From: TCS55 sp964343505
Lineage (GTDB): Bacteria > Fidelibacterota > Marinisomatia > Marinisomatales > TCS55
Assembly (NCBI GenBank): GCA_964343505.1
Contig: CAYFJU010000028.1
Location: 1-34,074, forward strand
Direction: 5' to 3'
Length of the DNA: 34,074 nt
Shown piece by piece: positions 22,797 through 32,312 of this stretch. The position numbers were made by a program, and so were the translations under genes. The number at the start of each line of letters is the position of its first letter. The stretch's first letter is position 1. Below the pieces are notes generated by a model that had not been told where the DNA came from, did not search any database, and worked only from the letters and a program-made list of their open reading frames with translations.

Positions 22797-25700
22797 ATGA
22801 AACCTTCCTTCAAAGAAGACCACATTTCCCAAATACCGGCGCTGCAGTTATTGCAGAATTTGGGATATACTTACATTACGCCGAAGGAAGCGGACAAGCA
22901 TAGAAAAGGCCGGCTGCGGAATGTGGTCCTGGAGGACATTCTTTATACCCAACTCAATAAGATCAATACGATTCATTACAGGGGAGAACGCATCAAATTT
23001 TCTCCGGTCAATGTATACCATGCTGTACGTGCATTGGTTGACGTTCCCTATGAAGGATTGGTCCAAACCAATGAAGCTGTTTTTGACTTATTGAGTTTAG
23101 GCAAAAGTTTTGAAGAAACCATCCACGGCAACACCCGCAGCTATACCCTGCATTACGTGGATTGGGATAATTGGGAAAATAACGCTTTCCATGTGACGGA
23201 AGAGTTTGTGGTGGAGCGAACCGGTTCCCATGAAACCAGACGGCCCGACCTTGTTTTGTTTGTGAATGGCATTCCCTTTGCTGTGATTGAATGCAAGCGG
23301 CCGGTCCTTCCGGGCAGCGTGGAGAAAGACCCCATTGAGCAGGCCATTTCCCAGCACTTGCGCAACCAGCGCAAAAAAAATATCCCCCACCTGTTTTTTT
23401 ATTCACAGGTCCTGGCGAGTTTGAGTACAAATGATGCATCTTATGGAACGGTTGCGACGGAGGCGCGGTTTTGGTCCAAATGGCGGGAGCAGAAAGAGAA
23501 AACCAACCCTCTAAAGAAACTAATAAACAAACCATTACGGACTGATCAAAAGGATAAATTGTTTGACGGCCGGTTTCAGTATGTCAGGGATTATTTTGAT
23601 CAGTTGGAAGAGGCGCCCAGGGAAGTTACGGAACAGGACAAATTGCTTTATCATGTTCTGCGCCCGGAGAGATTATTGGAGCTGTCCCGAAAATTTATTT
23701 TATATGAAGCGGGAGACAAAAAAATAGCAAGGTATCAACAGTATTTTGCCGTGAACAATATTTTAGACAGGGTCTCAAGGTTCAATGATGATGGTCAGCG
23801 AAAAGGCGGCGTTATTTGGCATACACAAGGAAGTGGTAAATCCCTCACGATGGTGATGATGGCAAAAGCGTTGGCCTTAGACACGGCCATACGAAATCCC
23901 AAAATCATCGTAGTCACCGACAGGGTTGAACTTGATGATCAAATTGCCAGGACCTTTAAGCACTGTGGTAAAGACGTCGTTCAGGCACGAACTGGAACAC
24001 ATCTTATTGGCCTGCTTGAAGTGCAGAAAGAAACAACAGTAACGACTATCCTGAACAAGTTTTTAGCCTTCTTAAAGCGACGTGATTTTAAAAACAGTGA
24101 TCCGGATGTATTTATTCTGGTAGATGAAGCACATCGCTCCCAATACAAAGAAATGCACGCGGTCATGCGAAAAGTGTTGCCCACGGCATGTTATTTAGGC
24201 TTTACCGGGACACCCATCAGCAAAAAAAGCAGAAATACATATTTACAATTTGGTGGTTTAATAGAGCCATCCTACCCAATAGATGCGGCGATTAAAGATA
24301 AAGCCGTGGTCCCCCTGTTGTATGAAGGGCGATATGTACCCCAATACGTAAACCAGGATGAAATTGACAATTGGTTTAATCGCGTTTCTGAACCGTTAAG
24401 CGATGAGCAAACGGCCGATCTCAAAAGAAAATTCAGCACGACGGATCAAGTTAACAAATCCCACCCCCGTATTCATATGATTGCCTGGGACATCAGCAAA
24501 CATTATCAAAATTCGTTTCAAGGTACCCCATATAAGGGACAACTAACAGCGCCCAATAAATTAACGGCGATTAAATACAAAGAATTCTTTGATGAGATTG
24601 GCATTGTGTCCACGGAAGTGTTGATATCGCCACCGGATCGCAGGGAAGGATATGCCGAAGCTTATGGTGATTCAACGGATGAAGTCCAACGATTCTGGGA
24701 TAAAATGATGGAAAAATACCACACTCCGGAAGCGTATGACCGAAAATTGAGAGACAAGTTTAAGAACTCCGACGAATTGGAGATTATCATCGTCGTGGAG
24801 AAATTACTCACCGGGTTTGATGCACCCCGGAATACAGTATTGTACGTGGATCGGAAATTGACGGACCACACCCTCCTGCAAGCCATTGCCAGGGTGAATA
24901 GACTGTATGAAGGGAAAGATTACGGGTTTGTGATTGATTATTACGGTATCCTTGAAAACCTGGATAAGGCGTTAACTGAATACCGGGCGCTGGAAGATTT
25001 TAATGAAGCCGATTTAGCCGGTACCTTGACGAATATTAATAAGGAAGTGGCAACGCTGGGTCAAAAGCATTCCGAACTGCATGACCTATTTAAAACTATC
25101 GAGAATAAATTGGATGAAGAATCCTATGAAAGGCTTCTGGCGGATGAAGCATTGCGAAGGAAGTTTTATGATAAATTAACGGCCTATTCCAAAACATTGC
25201 AGGTGTCACTGTCTTCCGTCCAATTTTATAAAAACACGCCTGAAGATAAAATCCAACAATACAAAGACGACTTAAAATATTTCATCAATCTTCGTTCATC
25301 AGTAAAAAGGCGGTATGCCGAAGTGGTTGACTTTAAGGAATATGAGACGAGAGTCAAAAAGTTAATTGACACATATGTTACATCCGATGAAGTGGAAACG
25401 ATTACGGAAGTCGTACCGATTTTTGATCAGGAGAAATTTGATGCGGAGGTTGTGGAAGTAATTGGCGAAGATGCTAAAGCCGATACGATTGCCTACCGAA
25501 CATTAAAAACCATAAACGAGCGCATGGATGAAGATCCCTACTTTTATAAAAAGTTTTCAAAAATACTCCAAGATGTCATCGATGATTACCGGAAAGCCAG
25601 GATTTCAGGTGCGCAATATCTGCAAAAGGCGACAAAGGTTATGCAAACAGTCAGGAACAGGCGGGATGAGGACACACCGGAAGCCTTAATTCATGAAGAT

Positions 25701-25985
25701 ATCCCCAGGGCCTTTTACGGCGTAACCAAGAACATATTTTCAAATTACATCCAGGAAAAGGATGGAATAAATGTTCAATCTGCTCTCGATATTGATGAAA
25801 TAATCCGTACATATAAAATAATTGATTGGACCAGAAACAGGGACGTGCAAAATCAAATAAAAAACAAAATAGAAGACTACTTATATGATTTATCTGATAA
25901 ACATAGTTTGAATATGAGCTACGATGATATTGATAAAATCCTGGACAAAATAGTAGAAATTGCTTTAATCCGCTATGCAGACTGA
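22797..25985 (+). CDS. hsdR: Type I restriction-modification endonuclease/translocase subunit
   Basis: 1062 residues, within the usual 950-1100. The N-terminal PD-(D/E)xK nuclease shows Asp151 in RRPDLVLF and Glu165-x-Lys167 in VIECKRP. A superfamily 2 helicase motor follows, with Walker A TQGSGKSL (343-350), DEAH (443-446), FTGTP around 480 and ARVNRLYEGKDYG as the motif VI region. The long C-terminal helical part (about 760-1062) docks on HsdM/HsdS. It translocates and cleaves unmodified DNA. All key residues appear intact. The 3-prime end overlaps the metallopeptidase gene by 11 bp. Confidence 0.96.
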   Translation: MKPSFKEDHISQIPALQLLQNLGYTYITPKEADKHRKGRLRNVVLEDILYTQLNKINTIHYRGERIKFSPVNVYHAVRALVDVPYEGLVQTNEAVFDLLSLGKSFEETIHGNTRSYTLHYVDWDNWENNAFHVTEEFVVERTGSHETRRPDLVLFVNGIPFAVIECKRPVLPGSVEKDPIEQAISQHLRNQRKKNIPHLFFYSQVLASLSTNDASYGTVATEARFWSKWREQKEKTNPLKKLINKPLRTDQKDKLFDGRFQYVRDYFDQLEEAPREVTEQDKLLYHVLRPERLLELSRKFILYEAGDKKIARYQQYFAVNNILDRVSRFNDDGQRKGGVIWHTQGSGKSLTMVMMAKALALDTAIRNPKIIVVTDRVELDDQIARTFKHCGKDVVQARTGTHLIGLLEVQKETTVTTILNKFLAFLKRRDFKNSDPDVFILVDEAHRSQYKEMHAVMRKVLPTACYLGFTGTPISKKSRNTYLQFGGLIEPSYPIDAAIKDKAVVPLLYEGRYVPQYVNQDEIDNWFNRVSEPLSDEQTADLKRKFSTTDQVNKSHPRIHMIAWDISKHYQNSFQGTPYKGQLTAPNKLTAIKYKEFFDEIGIVSTEVLISPPDRREGYAEAYGDSTDEVQRFWDKMMEKYHTPEAYDRKLRDKFKNSDELEIIIVVEKLLTGFDAPRNTVLYVDRKLTDHTLLQAIARVNRLYEGKDYGFVIDYYGILENLDKALTEYRALEDFNEADLAGTLTNINKEVATLGQKHSELHDLFKTIENKLDEESYERLLADEALRRKFYDKLTAYSKTLQVSLSSVQFYKNTPEDKIQQYKDDLKYFINLRSSVKRRYAEVVDFKEYETRVKKLIDTYVTSDEVETITEVVPIFDQEKFDAEVVEVIGEDAKADTIAYRTLKTINERMDEDPYFYKKFSKILQDVIDDYRKARISGAQYLQKATKVMQTVRNRRDEDTPEALIHEDIPRAFYGVTKNIFSNYIQEKDGINVQSALDIDEIIRTYKIIDWTRNRDVQNQIKNKIEDYLYDLSDKHSLNMSYDDIDKILDKIVEIALIRYAD

Positions 25986-26694
25986 ACCCATTAAACATTC
26001 AATTTATTTTGGTAAGAAATGCATCGAGTTTGATTTAATTAAGTCCAATCGCAAAACCCTTGGTATCACCGTTAAGCCGGATTCATCCATTTATGTGAGA
26101 TCACCAATAGGCAAATCTATAGATGAAGTACTTTCCAAAGTAAAACATAAAGCGCCCTGGATATTGAAGCAGATTGACCGGTTTGATGCGATACGGCCTG
26201 AGATTTATGAAAAAGAATATGTCAGCGGTGAATCCTTTTATTATTTAGGCCGCCAGTACCGGCTTAAAGTCATAAAGGATAAAAAAGAAAATTCTGTGAA
26301 GATGGCCGGCGGATTTATTCAGGTCAGGACAGAGAATAAAGACGGCTTGGTGGTCAAAAAGCTCTTAGAAAAATGGTATCTGGAACATGCCAGACAGTAT
26401 TTTGATAAAAAAGTGAAAATTGTTCTTGGCATTTTGGAGAAATATGGGGTTCCCATGCCAATGATTAAAATTAGAAAAATGAAGACCCGCTGGGGAAGCT
26501 GCTCCAGGAATGGAAACATTTCACTGAATACTCATCTTATAAAAGCGCCTTCTCATTGCATCGAATATGTGATTATGCACGAGTTTTGTCATTTGAAATA
26601 TTTCAATCACGGGAAGGACTATTATTCATTATTAACCAGGGTGATGCCTGATTGGGAATCACGGAAAAAAAGATTGGAAAGCGTAATTGTATGA
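25975..26694 (+). CDS. YgjP-like zinc metallopeptidase (M48-type/DUF45)
   Basis: 239 residues. The C-terminal domain carries MHEFCHLKYFNHGKDYY with the zinc ligands His202 and His206, catalytic Glu203 and a downstream His212, plus the family motif TRWGSCSRNGNISLN (171-185). The N-terminal half is the beta-rich YgjP region (RKTLGITVKPDSSIYVRSP). YgjP-like proteins are soluble putative metalloproteases whose substrates are largely unknown, and they are often encoded next to hsdR in type I loci. The 11-bp overlap with hsdR means coupled expression. A role in turning over HsdR, analogous to ClpXP restriction alleviation, is speculative. A strong hairpin follows 59 bp later. Confidence 0.9.
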   Translation: MQTEPIKHSIYFGKKCIEFDLIKSNRKTLGITVKPDSSIYVRSPIGKSIDEVLSKVKHKAPWILKQIDRFDAIRPEIYEKEYVSGESFYYLGRQYRLKVIKDKKENSVKMAGGFIQVRTENKDGLVVKKLLEKWYLEHARQYFDKKVKIVLGILEKYGVPMPMIKIRKMKTRWGSCSRNGNISLNTHLIKAPSHCIEYVIMHEFCHLKYFNHGKDYYSLLTRVMPDWESRKKRLESVIV

Positions 26695-26752
26695 TAAAGG
26701 AAAACCGACGAACCAACATAGATAAACTGTGACAAAAGTTAACCCATTAATA

Positions 26753-26805
26753 AGTCCCCTCTTGTTTACCCGTCCGAAGCTTTAGCGTAGGCGGGAGAGG
26801 GGACT
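26753..26805 (+). terminator. Strong hairpin closing the type I R-M operon
   Basis: AGTCCCCTCT (26753-26762) pairs perfectly with AGAGGGGACT (26796-26805). Inside is a REP-like CCCGTCC...GGCGGG hairpin. There is no U tract, so it may be a repeat unit serving as a transcript 3-prime end rather than a classical intrinsic terminator. Confidence 0.6.
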
Positions 26806-26895
26806 ATTAAATAATGTAAAAAACCACATCGATCTCTCTGCAATGGAACTCAAACCCGTGTAAATTTGTATATAGGGGCAAGAGATAAATTCGTC

Positions 26896-27381
26896 ATGAA
26901 AAAATTACTCACCATAACATTACTCCTTTTGGCTGGCATTATCCTTATCGGCCAAACCAAAAAAGAACCACCCAAAGGACAACTCATGGACAAAGTTGTA
27001 AAATCGGATAAAGAATGGCAGATTTGCCTCACACCTGAAGAATACCAAATCTTGCGAGAAAAGGGGACGGAAAGGGCCTTTACAGGAAAATATTATAAAC
27101 ATAAGGAGAAAGGCACTTATACCTGCGCCGGATGTGATAGTGAATTATTTAGTTCAGAGACAAAGTATGATTCAGGTTCGGGCTGGCCCGCATTTTTTGA
27201 TGCTTTGGATGAAACAAGAGTGAATACAAAACGGGATAGGAGCTACGGCATGATCAGGACCGAGATTACTTGTGCCAGATGCGATTCCCACTTAGGGCAT
27301 GTCTTTGAAGATGGGCCCAAACCCACAGGACTCCGATATTGTGTCAATTCACTCGCTTTGAATTTTATTCCCAAACAATAA
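26896..27381 (+). CDS. msrB: Exported peptide-methionine (R)-S-oxide reductase
   Basis: 161 residues from the ATG at 26896, which yields the signal peptide MKKLLTITLLLLAGIILIGQ. A TTG at 26866 in frame would bury it and is rejected. The MsrB domain shows two zinc CxxC pairs (Cys77/Cys80 and Cys126/Cys129), YDSGSGWPAFF (91-101) and the catalytic Cys149 in RYCVNS. It reduces methionine-R-sulfoxide in proteins outside the cytoplasm, an oxidative-stress repair. A resolving Cys is not evident, so it may rely on thioredoxin-like reductants directly. It is monocistronic, ending at a clear terminator. Confidence 0.95.
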   Translation: MKKLLTITLLLLAGIILIGQTKKEPPKGQLMDKVVKSDKEWQICLTPEEYQILREKGTERAFTGKYYKHKEKGTYTCAGCDSELFSSETKYDSGSGWPAFFDALDETRVNTKRDRSYGMIRTEITCARCDSHLGHVFEDGPKPTGLRYCVNSLALNFIPKQ

Positions 27382-27405
27382 AACCAAATATTCACCATTT
27401 TTATT

Positions 27406-27432
27406 AGGGCCGATCCGTCGGCCCTTTTTTTT
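27406..27432 (+). terminator. Rho-independent terminator after msrB
   Basis: AGGGCCGA (27406-27413) pairs with TCGGCCCT (27418-27425) around a TCCG loop and is followed by eight T. This is the clearest intrinsic terminator in the window. Confidence 0.93.
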
Positions 27433-27493
27433 AACTTTTATGAACCAGGATCGTCTAAAGGGTTAAATTATTTCACAACAAGGAGTGGTGGCT

Positions 27494-27895
27494 ATGAAAT
27501 CCCGCATTTTATTTACCATATTATTTATACTGGTGACCATACCCGCATCTGCCCAGGGCCGGATGAGGGAAAGACCGGAACCCATCGACTGGGTTAAAAA
27601 ACTGGACCTGACCGAAGCGCAGTCCAAACAAATGGCCGATATCCAACAAAATTTCAGGAATAAAATTATGGCCCTGCGGGAAACGCCCACCGGTGACCCC
27701 ATGGAAATGATGGCCCTTATGCAGGACAAACAAAAGGCCCGGGATAAAAAGATCAAGAAAGTCCTGAATAAGAAACAGTTTAAAAAATACAAAAAAGAAT
27801 TAAAAGCCCAAAAGAATGAAAGACGGAAACGGATGAAAGACAGGGGCTTGGGACAACGGAGAGGGAAAAAAGGTCAACGCGGGAGAATAAATTGA
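27494..27895 (+). CDS. Periplasmic Spy/CpxP-like (LTXXQ-type) small basic protein
   Basis: 133 residues from the ATG at 27494, preceded by AAGGAG at 8 bp; a GTG at 27485 in frame lies within that ribosome binding site. A signal peptide ends near PASAQG. The mature protein is helical and very rich in Lys, Arg and Met. It has the segment LDLTEAQSKQMADIQQNF (about 30-47), which resembles the LTxxQ repeat of Spy and CpxP chaperones, and the tail is extremely basic (RRKRMKDRGLGQRRGKKG). Its TGA overlaps the receptor ATG by one base, so it is made with the TonB-dependent receptor. A periplasmic chaperone or metal-sensing role is inference. Confidence 0.8.
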   Translation: MKSRILFTILFILVTIPASAQGRMRERPEPIDWVKKLDLTEAQSKQMADIQQNFRNKIMALRETPTGDPMEMMALMQDKQKARDKKIKKVLNKKQFKKYKKELKAQKNERRKRMKDRGLGQRRGKKGQRGRIN

Positions 27896-30327
27896 TGAGA
27901 AGATTTATTTTTGGGGTTTTTCTCCTATCAATCGCCCTTAGTCAAAACAGAACTCAGGACATTTCCGGGGTGGTCCTGGACATGGACAACCTGGAGCCGC
28001 TGCCTTATGCCAATATTGTCGTCATCGGGATGGATCGGGGAATCACCACCAATTCAGATGGCCAATTCGTACTGGTTGACATTCCCGCCGTGCCATGCTC
28101 ACTGATGATATCCTACATCGGCTATCGCACAGTTACTATTCCATATGATAATTCAAGTCCCAAAAGGCCATTAGATATTCGTATGAAAATGGAAGCATTG
28201 AATTTCCAGGCGGTGGATGTAATTGCCGATGAATACCAAATCATGAAAAGCGCCGATGAAGTCAGTAAAGTAACTATTTCTCCAAGACAATTGGCACTGT
28301 TGCCCAATATGGGTGAAGTGGATATTTTTCGTTCACTCCAATTATTGCCGGGGATCAGCAGTACCGGTGACGGCTCCTCCGGGATTAATGTCCGCGGCGG
28401 TGCTTCTAACCAGAATATGATATTGTTGGATGGAATGAATATTTACCATGTGGATCATTTCTTTGGAATGTTCAGCGCTTTCAACGCCGATGCGATTAAA
28501 GACGTGCAGGTATATAAAGGCGGTTTCCCCTCAAAATATGGCGGGCGGCTCTCCAGTGTAATAGACATGACCGGTAAAAACGGAGATCTGACCCGCCGCC
28601 AATTCGGCCTTGGGGCCAACCTCATGTCCACCCAATTATTGTATGAAACACCGATTGTTTTGGGCGGCAGCTGGCTTTTGTCTTTCCGCCGGTCTTATTC
28701 GGACTTTATGTCCAGCCCCTTCTTCGACAAAATGTATGAATTTGTGACTGGTGATGATGAAGGTCCTGCTAATAACCGGCGTCGGATCAACCGTCAAAAT
28801 CCTGATGATGAAGCTGCATTTCAGCAGCAGATCTTCCCCACCTTTTATTTTTATGATCTGCACAATAAGGTCACCTTCACGCCAGGGAACAGGGACGTGA
28901 TCAGTATGAGTATGTATGGTGGCAAGGATTTTTTGAATGAATCCCGTGAGACCACCGGTGTGCGTCAACGTCCCGGTGGCGGGGGTGGTGGCGGGGGCAA
29001 CCAGCAAACGATTACATTGATGGATGACAACAATACGGATTGGGGCAACCTGGGCGTGAGCCTCCGGTGGAATCACCGCTGGACCGACCGCATGTCCTCC
29101 CAAGCTTTGTTCAGTACATCTCAATTTAAAAGTAATTACAACCGCCATTTATACCTCCAGGGCGGGGGCAACAGATCATTTAAAATCGGGGAGGGGAATG
29201 GGGCCAGGGACCAATCTTTCCGAATTGATAATGTATATCATGCCAGTGCGAAACATATCCTTGAGTTTGGTCTGGAACTCACTAACCTGGGCACCCATTA
29301 TGATATAGCCATCTATGACACTATTCAGATTTTGGACTTGGAATCCAATACCTTTTTAGCCAGTCTATACATGGAAGACCGTTGGAATATTATCCCCTCC
29401 TTAACCTTAGGTTTGGGGGTGCGGACCACATCACAGATAGGGCTGGATAGTCTTTATGTCATGGATTTGGCTACCGATTCGGTCTTTGTTTCCCCAAGAA
29501 TGTTTTTGACATGGAATGCGACCGAACACCTGACATTCAAGGGCGCCTGGGGGAATTATTTCCAATTCATCAATAATATTGTCCTGGAAGATGTGCTTCA
29601 GGGGAATTCGAATTTCTGGCTCGTATCGGATGATAATATTCCTGCTGGATCAGCGGAGCACCAAATTCTGGGTGTGAAATATGAAACACGGACTTACCTA
29701 TTTGAAATTGAAGGCTACCGAAAATACCTGGATGGGCTGGTGGAATATACGCGGCGCTTCCAGGAATTGGCTGATTACGGGAATTACTTTTTCTTCGGCG
29801 ATGGATATGCGGAAGGGATGGAGTTTTTAGCCCAGAAAAAATCAGGCGCTTTTAATGGCTGGCTCAGTTACACCTATGCCAATGTGAAATACGATTTTGG
29901 CGCCTTGGCGCCGGAGCCCTATCCTGCCAGCCATGATAAAACCCACGAAGCCAAGTTAGTGGGGACCTATAAATGGGGTCCCTGGAATTTTGCCTCGACC
30001 CTGGTATATGCCACGGGGACACCTTACACGACCCCCCAGAGCCGGTATTACCTGCCCCTTTTGAATGGGGATGAATTCACCTATATCCATGTGAGTGGTA
30101 AAAATGAATACCGTCTCCCCGATTATCACCGCATGGACCTGAGTGTGTTCCGTCAATTGGAAACACCCGATTTTAAGTGGGATGTAGGCTTATCGGTTTT
30201 CAATGTGTATAACAGGAAAAATGTGAATTATAGGGAATATGACCTTGAGGTGATCCCGGTAGTTGTGTCGGATGTCATGCTATTGCCCATGACGATTACA
30301 TTATTCTTTAAAGTGACATTAAAGTAA
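27895..30327 (+). CDS. TonB-dependent outer-membrane receptor with carboxypeptidase-regulatory-like N-domain
   Basis: 810 residues from the ATG at 27895 (TGATG overlap). A signal peptide (about 1-17) is followed by a CarboxypepD_reg-like domain (about 20-100, DISGVVLDMDNLEPLPYANI), a plug domain (about 120-225, with GINVRGGASNQNMILLDGMNIYH) and a beta barrel of about 580 residues. The layout is that of FCB-group TonB receptors that import large nutrients or siderophores in an energy-coupled way. A Gly-rich stretch (about 359-368) lies in an extracellular loop, and another loop contains a Gly/Asp/Asn cluster. The ligand is unknown. It forms a unit with the basic protein upstream and the DUF4249-like lipoprotein downstream (10-bp gap). 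Confidence 0.92.
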   Translation: MRRFIFGVFLLSIALSQNRTQDISGVVLDMDNLEPLPYANIVVIGMDRGITTNSDGQFVLVDIPAVPCSLMISYIGYRTVTIPYDNSSPKRPLDIRMKMEALNFQAVDVIADEYQIMKSADEVSKVTISPRQLALLPNMGEVDIFRSLQLLPGISSTGDGSSGINVRGGASNQNMILLDGMNIYHVDHFFGMFSAFNADAIKDVQVYKGGFPSKYGGRLSSVIDMTGKNGDLTRRQFGLGANLMSTQLLYETPIVLGGSWLLSFRRSYSDFMSSPFFDKMYEFVTGDDEGPANNRRRINRQNPDDEAAFQQQIFPTFYFYDLHNKVTFTPGNRDVISMSMYGGKDFLNESRETTGVRQRPGGGGGGGGNQQTITLMDDNNTDWGNLGVSLRWNHRWTDRMSSQALFSTSQFKSNYNRHLYLQGGGNRSFKIGEGNGARDQSFRIDNVYHASAKHILEFGLELTNLGTHYDIAIYDTIQILDLESNTFLASLYMEDRWNIIPSLTLGLGVRTTSQIGLDSLYVMDLATDSVFVSPRMFLTWNATEHLTFKGAWGNYFQFINNIVLEDVLQGNSNFWLVSDDNIPAGSAEHQILGVKYETRTYLFEIEGYRKYLDGLVEYTRRFQELADYGNYFFFGDGYAEGMEFLAQKKSGAFNGWLSYTYANVKYDFGALAPEPYPASHDKTHEAKLVGTYKWGPWNFASTLVYATGTPYTTPQSRYYLPLLNGDEFTYIHVSGKNEYRLPDYHRMDLSVFRQLETPDFKWDVGLSVFNVYNRKNVNYREYDLEVIPVVVSDVMLLPMTITLFFKVTLK

Positions 30328-30336
30328 GGGAAACCG

Positions 30337-31191
30337 ATGAATAACAAATTATTTTTCTCAGCACTTTTTAGTATCGCCTTTTTAACTGTCAGTTGTGAGG
30401 ATGACCTGGCCCCGGTTCTCGATGAAAACCTGATTGTCGTCAGGGGATACCTTTATGCTGGGCAACCTGTGAAGGATGTGATCTTGGCGTCCACACTGGC
30501 GTTGGATGACGAAAGTGAAACAGCAATTCCCATCGATTCGGCAGAGGTAATCCTAAAGCGGGGGGCAGAAGAATTTGTCCTGGAACCCGTCCATACCTAT
30601 GATACCACTGAAACGGATACGACCTTCAGCATCACCTACCATTATCCCGGAGAAGATCTCATTGTAGCCCAAGGAGATTCATTCAAACTGGAAGTGAATT
30701 ATATGGATCAGCATTTAACCGCCGAGGCGGTCGTCCCTGTGAAACCTGACAGTTTTTTTTCCACTGTGGATACCTTGTTTGTTCCAACCTTTAACCGGAA
30801 CGTTGATTATATCCGTTGGATCTTCGCCGACTCAAATCGGGTTAAACTGAATTGGAGCAATCCTGAAGACGAATACCATTATTTATTGATGGATAATGTG
30901 GAAACCGACCCGGAGCCTTTGGAACGCACCCTGCCCCCACGCTGGCGACGCTTTGTTTCCCAGCCTTTCGTGGATACGACCTATACCGTGTTTGCCAGTA
31001 CCATCACCCATTTCGGAAAGCACGACATTGTATTGTTTCACGTTCAAACCGATTATGTACTCCTGTATCAGTCCAGCGGGCAGAATTCCCGGGACTTGAA
31101 TGAACCCTACTCCAATATCAATGGCGGCTTGGGGATATTCACGGCTTTCAACAGTGATACGACCTCACTAATACTGGTTAAGCAGGAATAA
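30337..31191 (+). CDS. DUF4249-family lipoprotein
   Basis: 284 residues. The lipobox LTVSC with Cys20 predicts lipid anchoring, with Glu-Asp-Asp after the Cys. The mature sequence begins LAPVLDENLIVVRGYLYAGQPVKDVILASTLALDD, the conserved opening of DUF4249 proteins. These appear beside TonB-dependent receptors in Bacteroidota and relatives and may be accessory ligand-binding partners; no activity is established. It lies 10 bp after the receptor gene and is followed by a terminator. Confidence 0.85.
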   Translation: MNNKLFFSALFSIAFLTVSCEDDLAPVLDENLIVVRGYLYAGQPVKDVILASTLALDDESETAIPIDSAEVILKRGAEEFVLEPVHTYDTTETDTTFSITYHYPGEDLIVAQGDSFKLEVNYMDQHLTAEAVVPVKPDSFFSTVDTLFVPTFNRNVDYIRWIFADSNRVKLNWSNPEDEYHYLLMDNVETDPEPLERTLPPRWRRFVSQPFVDTTYTVFASTITHFGKHDIVLFHVQTDYVLLYQSSGQNSRDLNEPYSNINGGLGIFTAFNSDTTSLILVKQE

Positions 31192-31203
31192 AACTGGATT
31201 AAG

Positions 31204-31235
31204 CGACCGGTTAGGGAAGTCCGCCGGTCGTTTTT
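31204..31235 (+). terminator. Rho-independent terminator after the receptor operon
   Basis: CGACCGG (31204-31210) pairs with CCGGTCG (31224-31230), followed by TTTTT. The loop is 13 bases. Confidence 0.88.
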
Positions 31236-31308
31236 GCATTTTAAAAGCGTTTACTTTTAATATAATTTATAAGCCCAACTAATGGATATTTAAGGGAACA
31301 CCTTACCT

Positions 31309-32304
31309 ATGGAAATCTTTGAAACAATTTGGAATGAGGTTATTGGCTTTTTGGGAATCACCCAGGCCATGGAAATTCTCAAAGCCGGCAATTACAGTGC
31401 ATTTCGGACCTATGATGGGGTCGTGTCGCTCATTTACCCGATCATCCCACTGCTTCTACTCTTTGAATTGATCTTGGGCCTCATCTATAAAAAAACCCAG
31501 ACCAGAGTATATAAAGTAAATTTTTTGATCTATGTATTCAATCGCTTTGCGGGGCGCTTCATCGCCATTGCCATGGTGACTTTATGTATTGGCCTTTTTC
31601 AAAGATACGCTCCATTCAAAACAAGCTTCACCTGGTATTGGCTAATTTACGGATATATCGTGTGGGAACTGGGCCACTTCGTTTACCATTATCTGGCCCA
31701 TAAGGTACGCTTGTTTTGGTGTTTGCATTCAACCCATCATGCCCCGGAGGATATGAATTTATCCGTGACCCATGCCCACTTTTTCCTGGAAGCGCCCTAT
31801 GCGGACACCATCCGAACCACGGTGTGCATTCTTTTGGGAGTGCAGCCTGAAATCCTATTTTTCATCATGTTTGTGGATGGGACCTATGGTGCCTTCATCC
31901 ATGTTGGAGAAAACCTGATGAAAGATGCAAAATTGGGTTTTCTGTATCGGTTTATACTCACTCCATCCCATCACAGGGTTCACCATGCCCGGAATCCCTT
32001 ATATATGGATACCAATTATTGTAATCTGCTCAATATATGGGATAAGGTTTTTGGGACCTATCAGGATGTTCAGCAGGATATCAAAATTGAATACGGCATT
32101 ACCCGACCAATGGACACCGGCAACTTTTTAGACGTGTATTTTGGAGAAATAGTAGTTTTAGCCAAAGATATATTTGCTGCTCCCGGTCTAAAAAATAAAT
32201 TCATGTATTTGGTCATGCCCCCCGGATGGAGTCATACAGGTAAACATAAAACAGCGAAAATGATCCGTAGTCATTACCTCAGCGCGGAAAGGGTTATAAG
32301 GTAA
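31309..32304 (+). CDS. Sterol desaturase / fatty-acid hydroxylase family membrane protein
   Basis: 331 residues with four to five hydrophobic segments and the di-iron His clusters of the family: HFVYHYLAHKVRLFWCLHSTHH (about 124-145, including the HxxxH and HxxHH types), HAHFF around 156, and HHRVHHARN (about 222-230). The ending NLLNIWDKVFGTY is characteristic. The enzyme should use a di-iron centre and O2 to hydroxylate or desaturate a lipid; the substrate is unknown. It converges with the AlkB-like gene, with only 8 bp between the stops and no visible terminator, so transcripts may overlap. Confidence 0.9.
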   Translation: MEIFETIWNEVIGFLGITQAMEILKAGNYSAFRTYDGVVSLIYPIIPLLLLFELILGLIYKKTQTRVYKVNFLIYVFNRFAGRFIAIAMVTLCIGLFQRYAPFKTSFTWYWLIYGYIVWELGHFVYHYLAHKVRLFWCLHSTHHAPEDMNLSVTHAHFFLEAPYADTIRTTVCILLGVQPEILFFIMFVDGTYGAFIHVGENLMKDAKLGFLYRFILTPSHHRVHHARNPLYMDTNYCNLLNIWDKVFGTYQDVQQDIKIEYGITRPMDTGNFLDVYFGEIVVLAKDIFAAPGLKNKFMYLVMPPGWSHTGKHKTAKMIRSHYLSAERVIR

Positions 32305-32312
32305 AACGGAAA

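Noticed and set aside
23008..23535. 175-residue open frame antisense to hsdR
   Set aside because: Shadow of the hsdR coding sequence; low-complexity composition with no recognisable domain.
28636..29148. 170-residue open frame antisense to the TonB receptor
   Set aside because: Fully contained in a clear receptor gene; no ribosome binding site or family signature.
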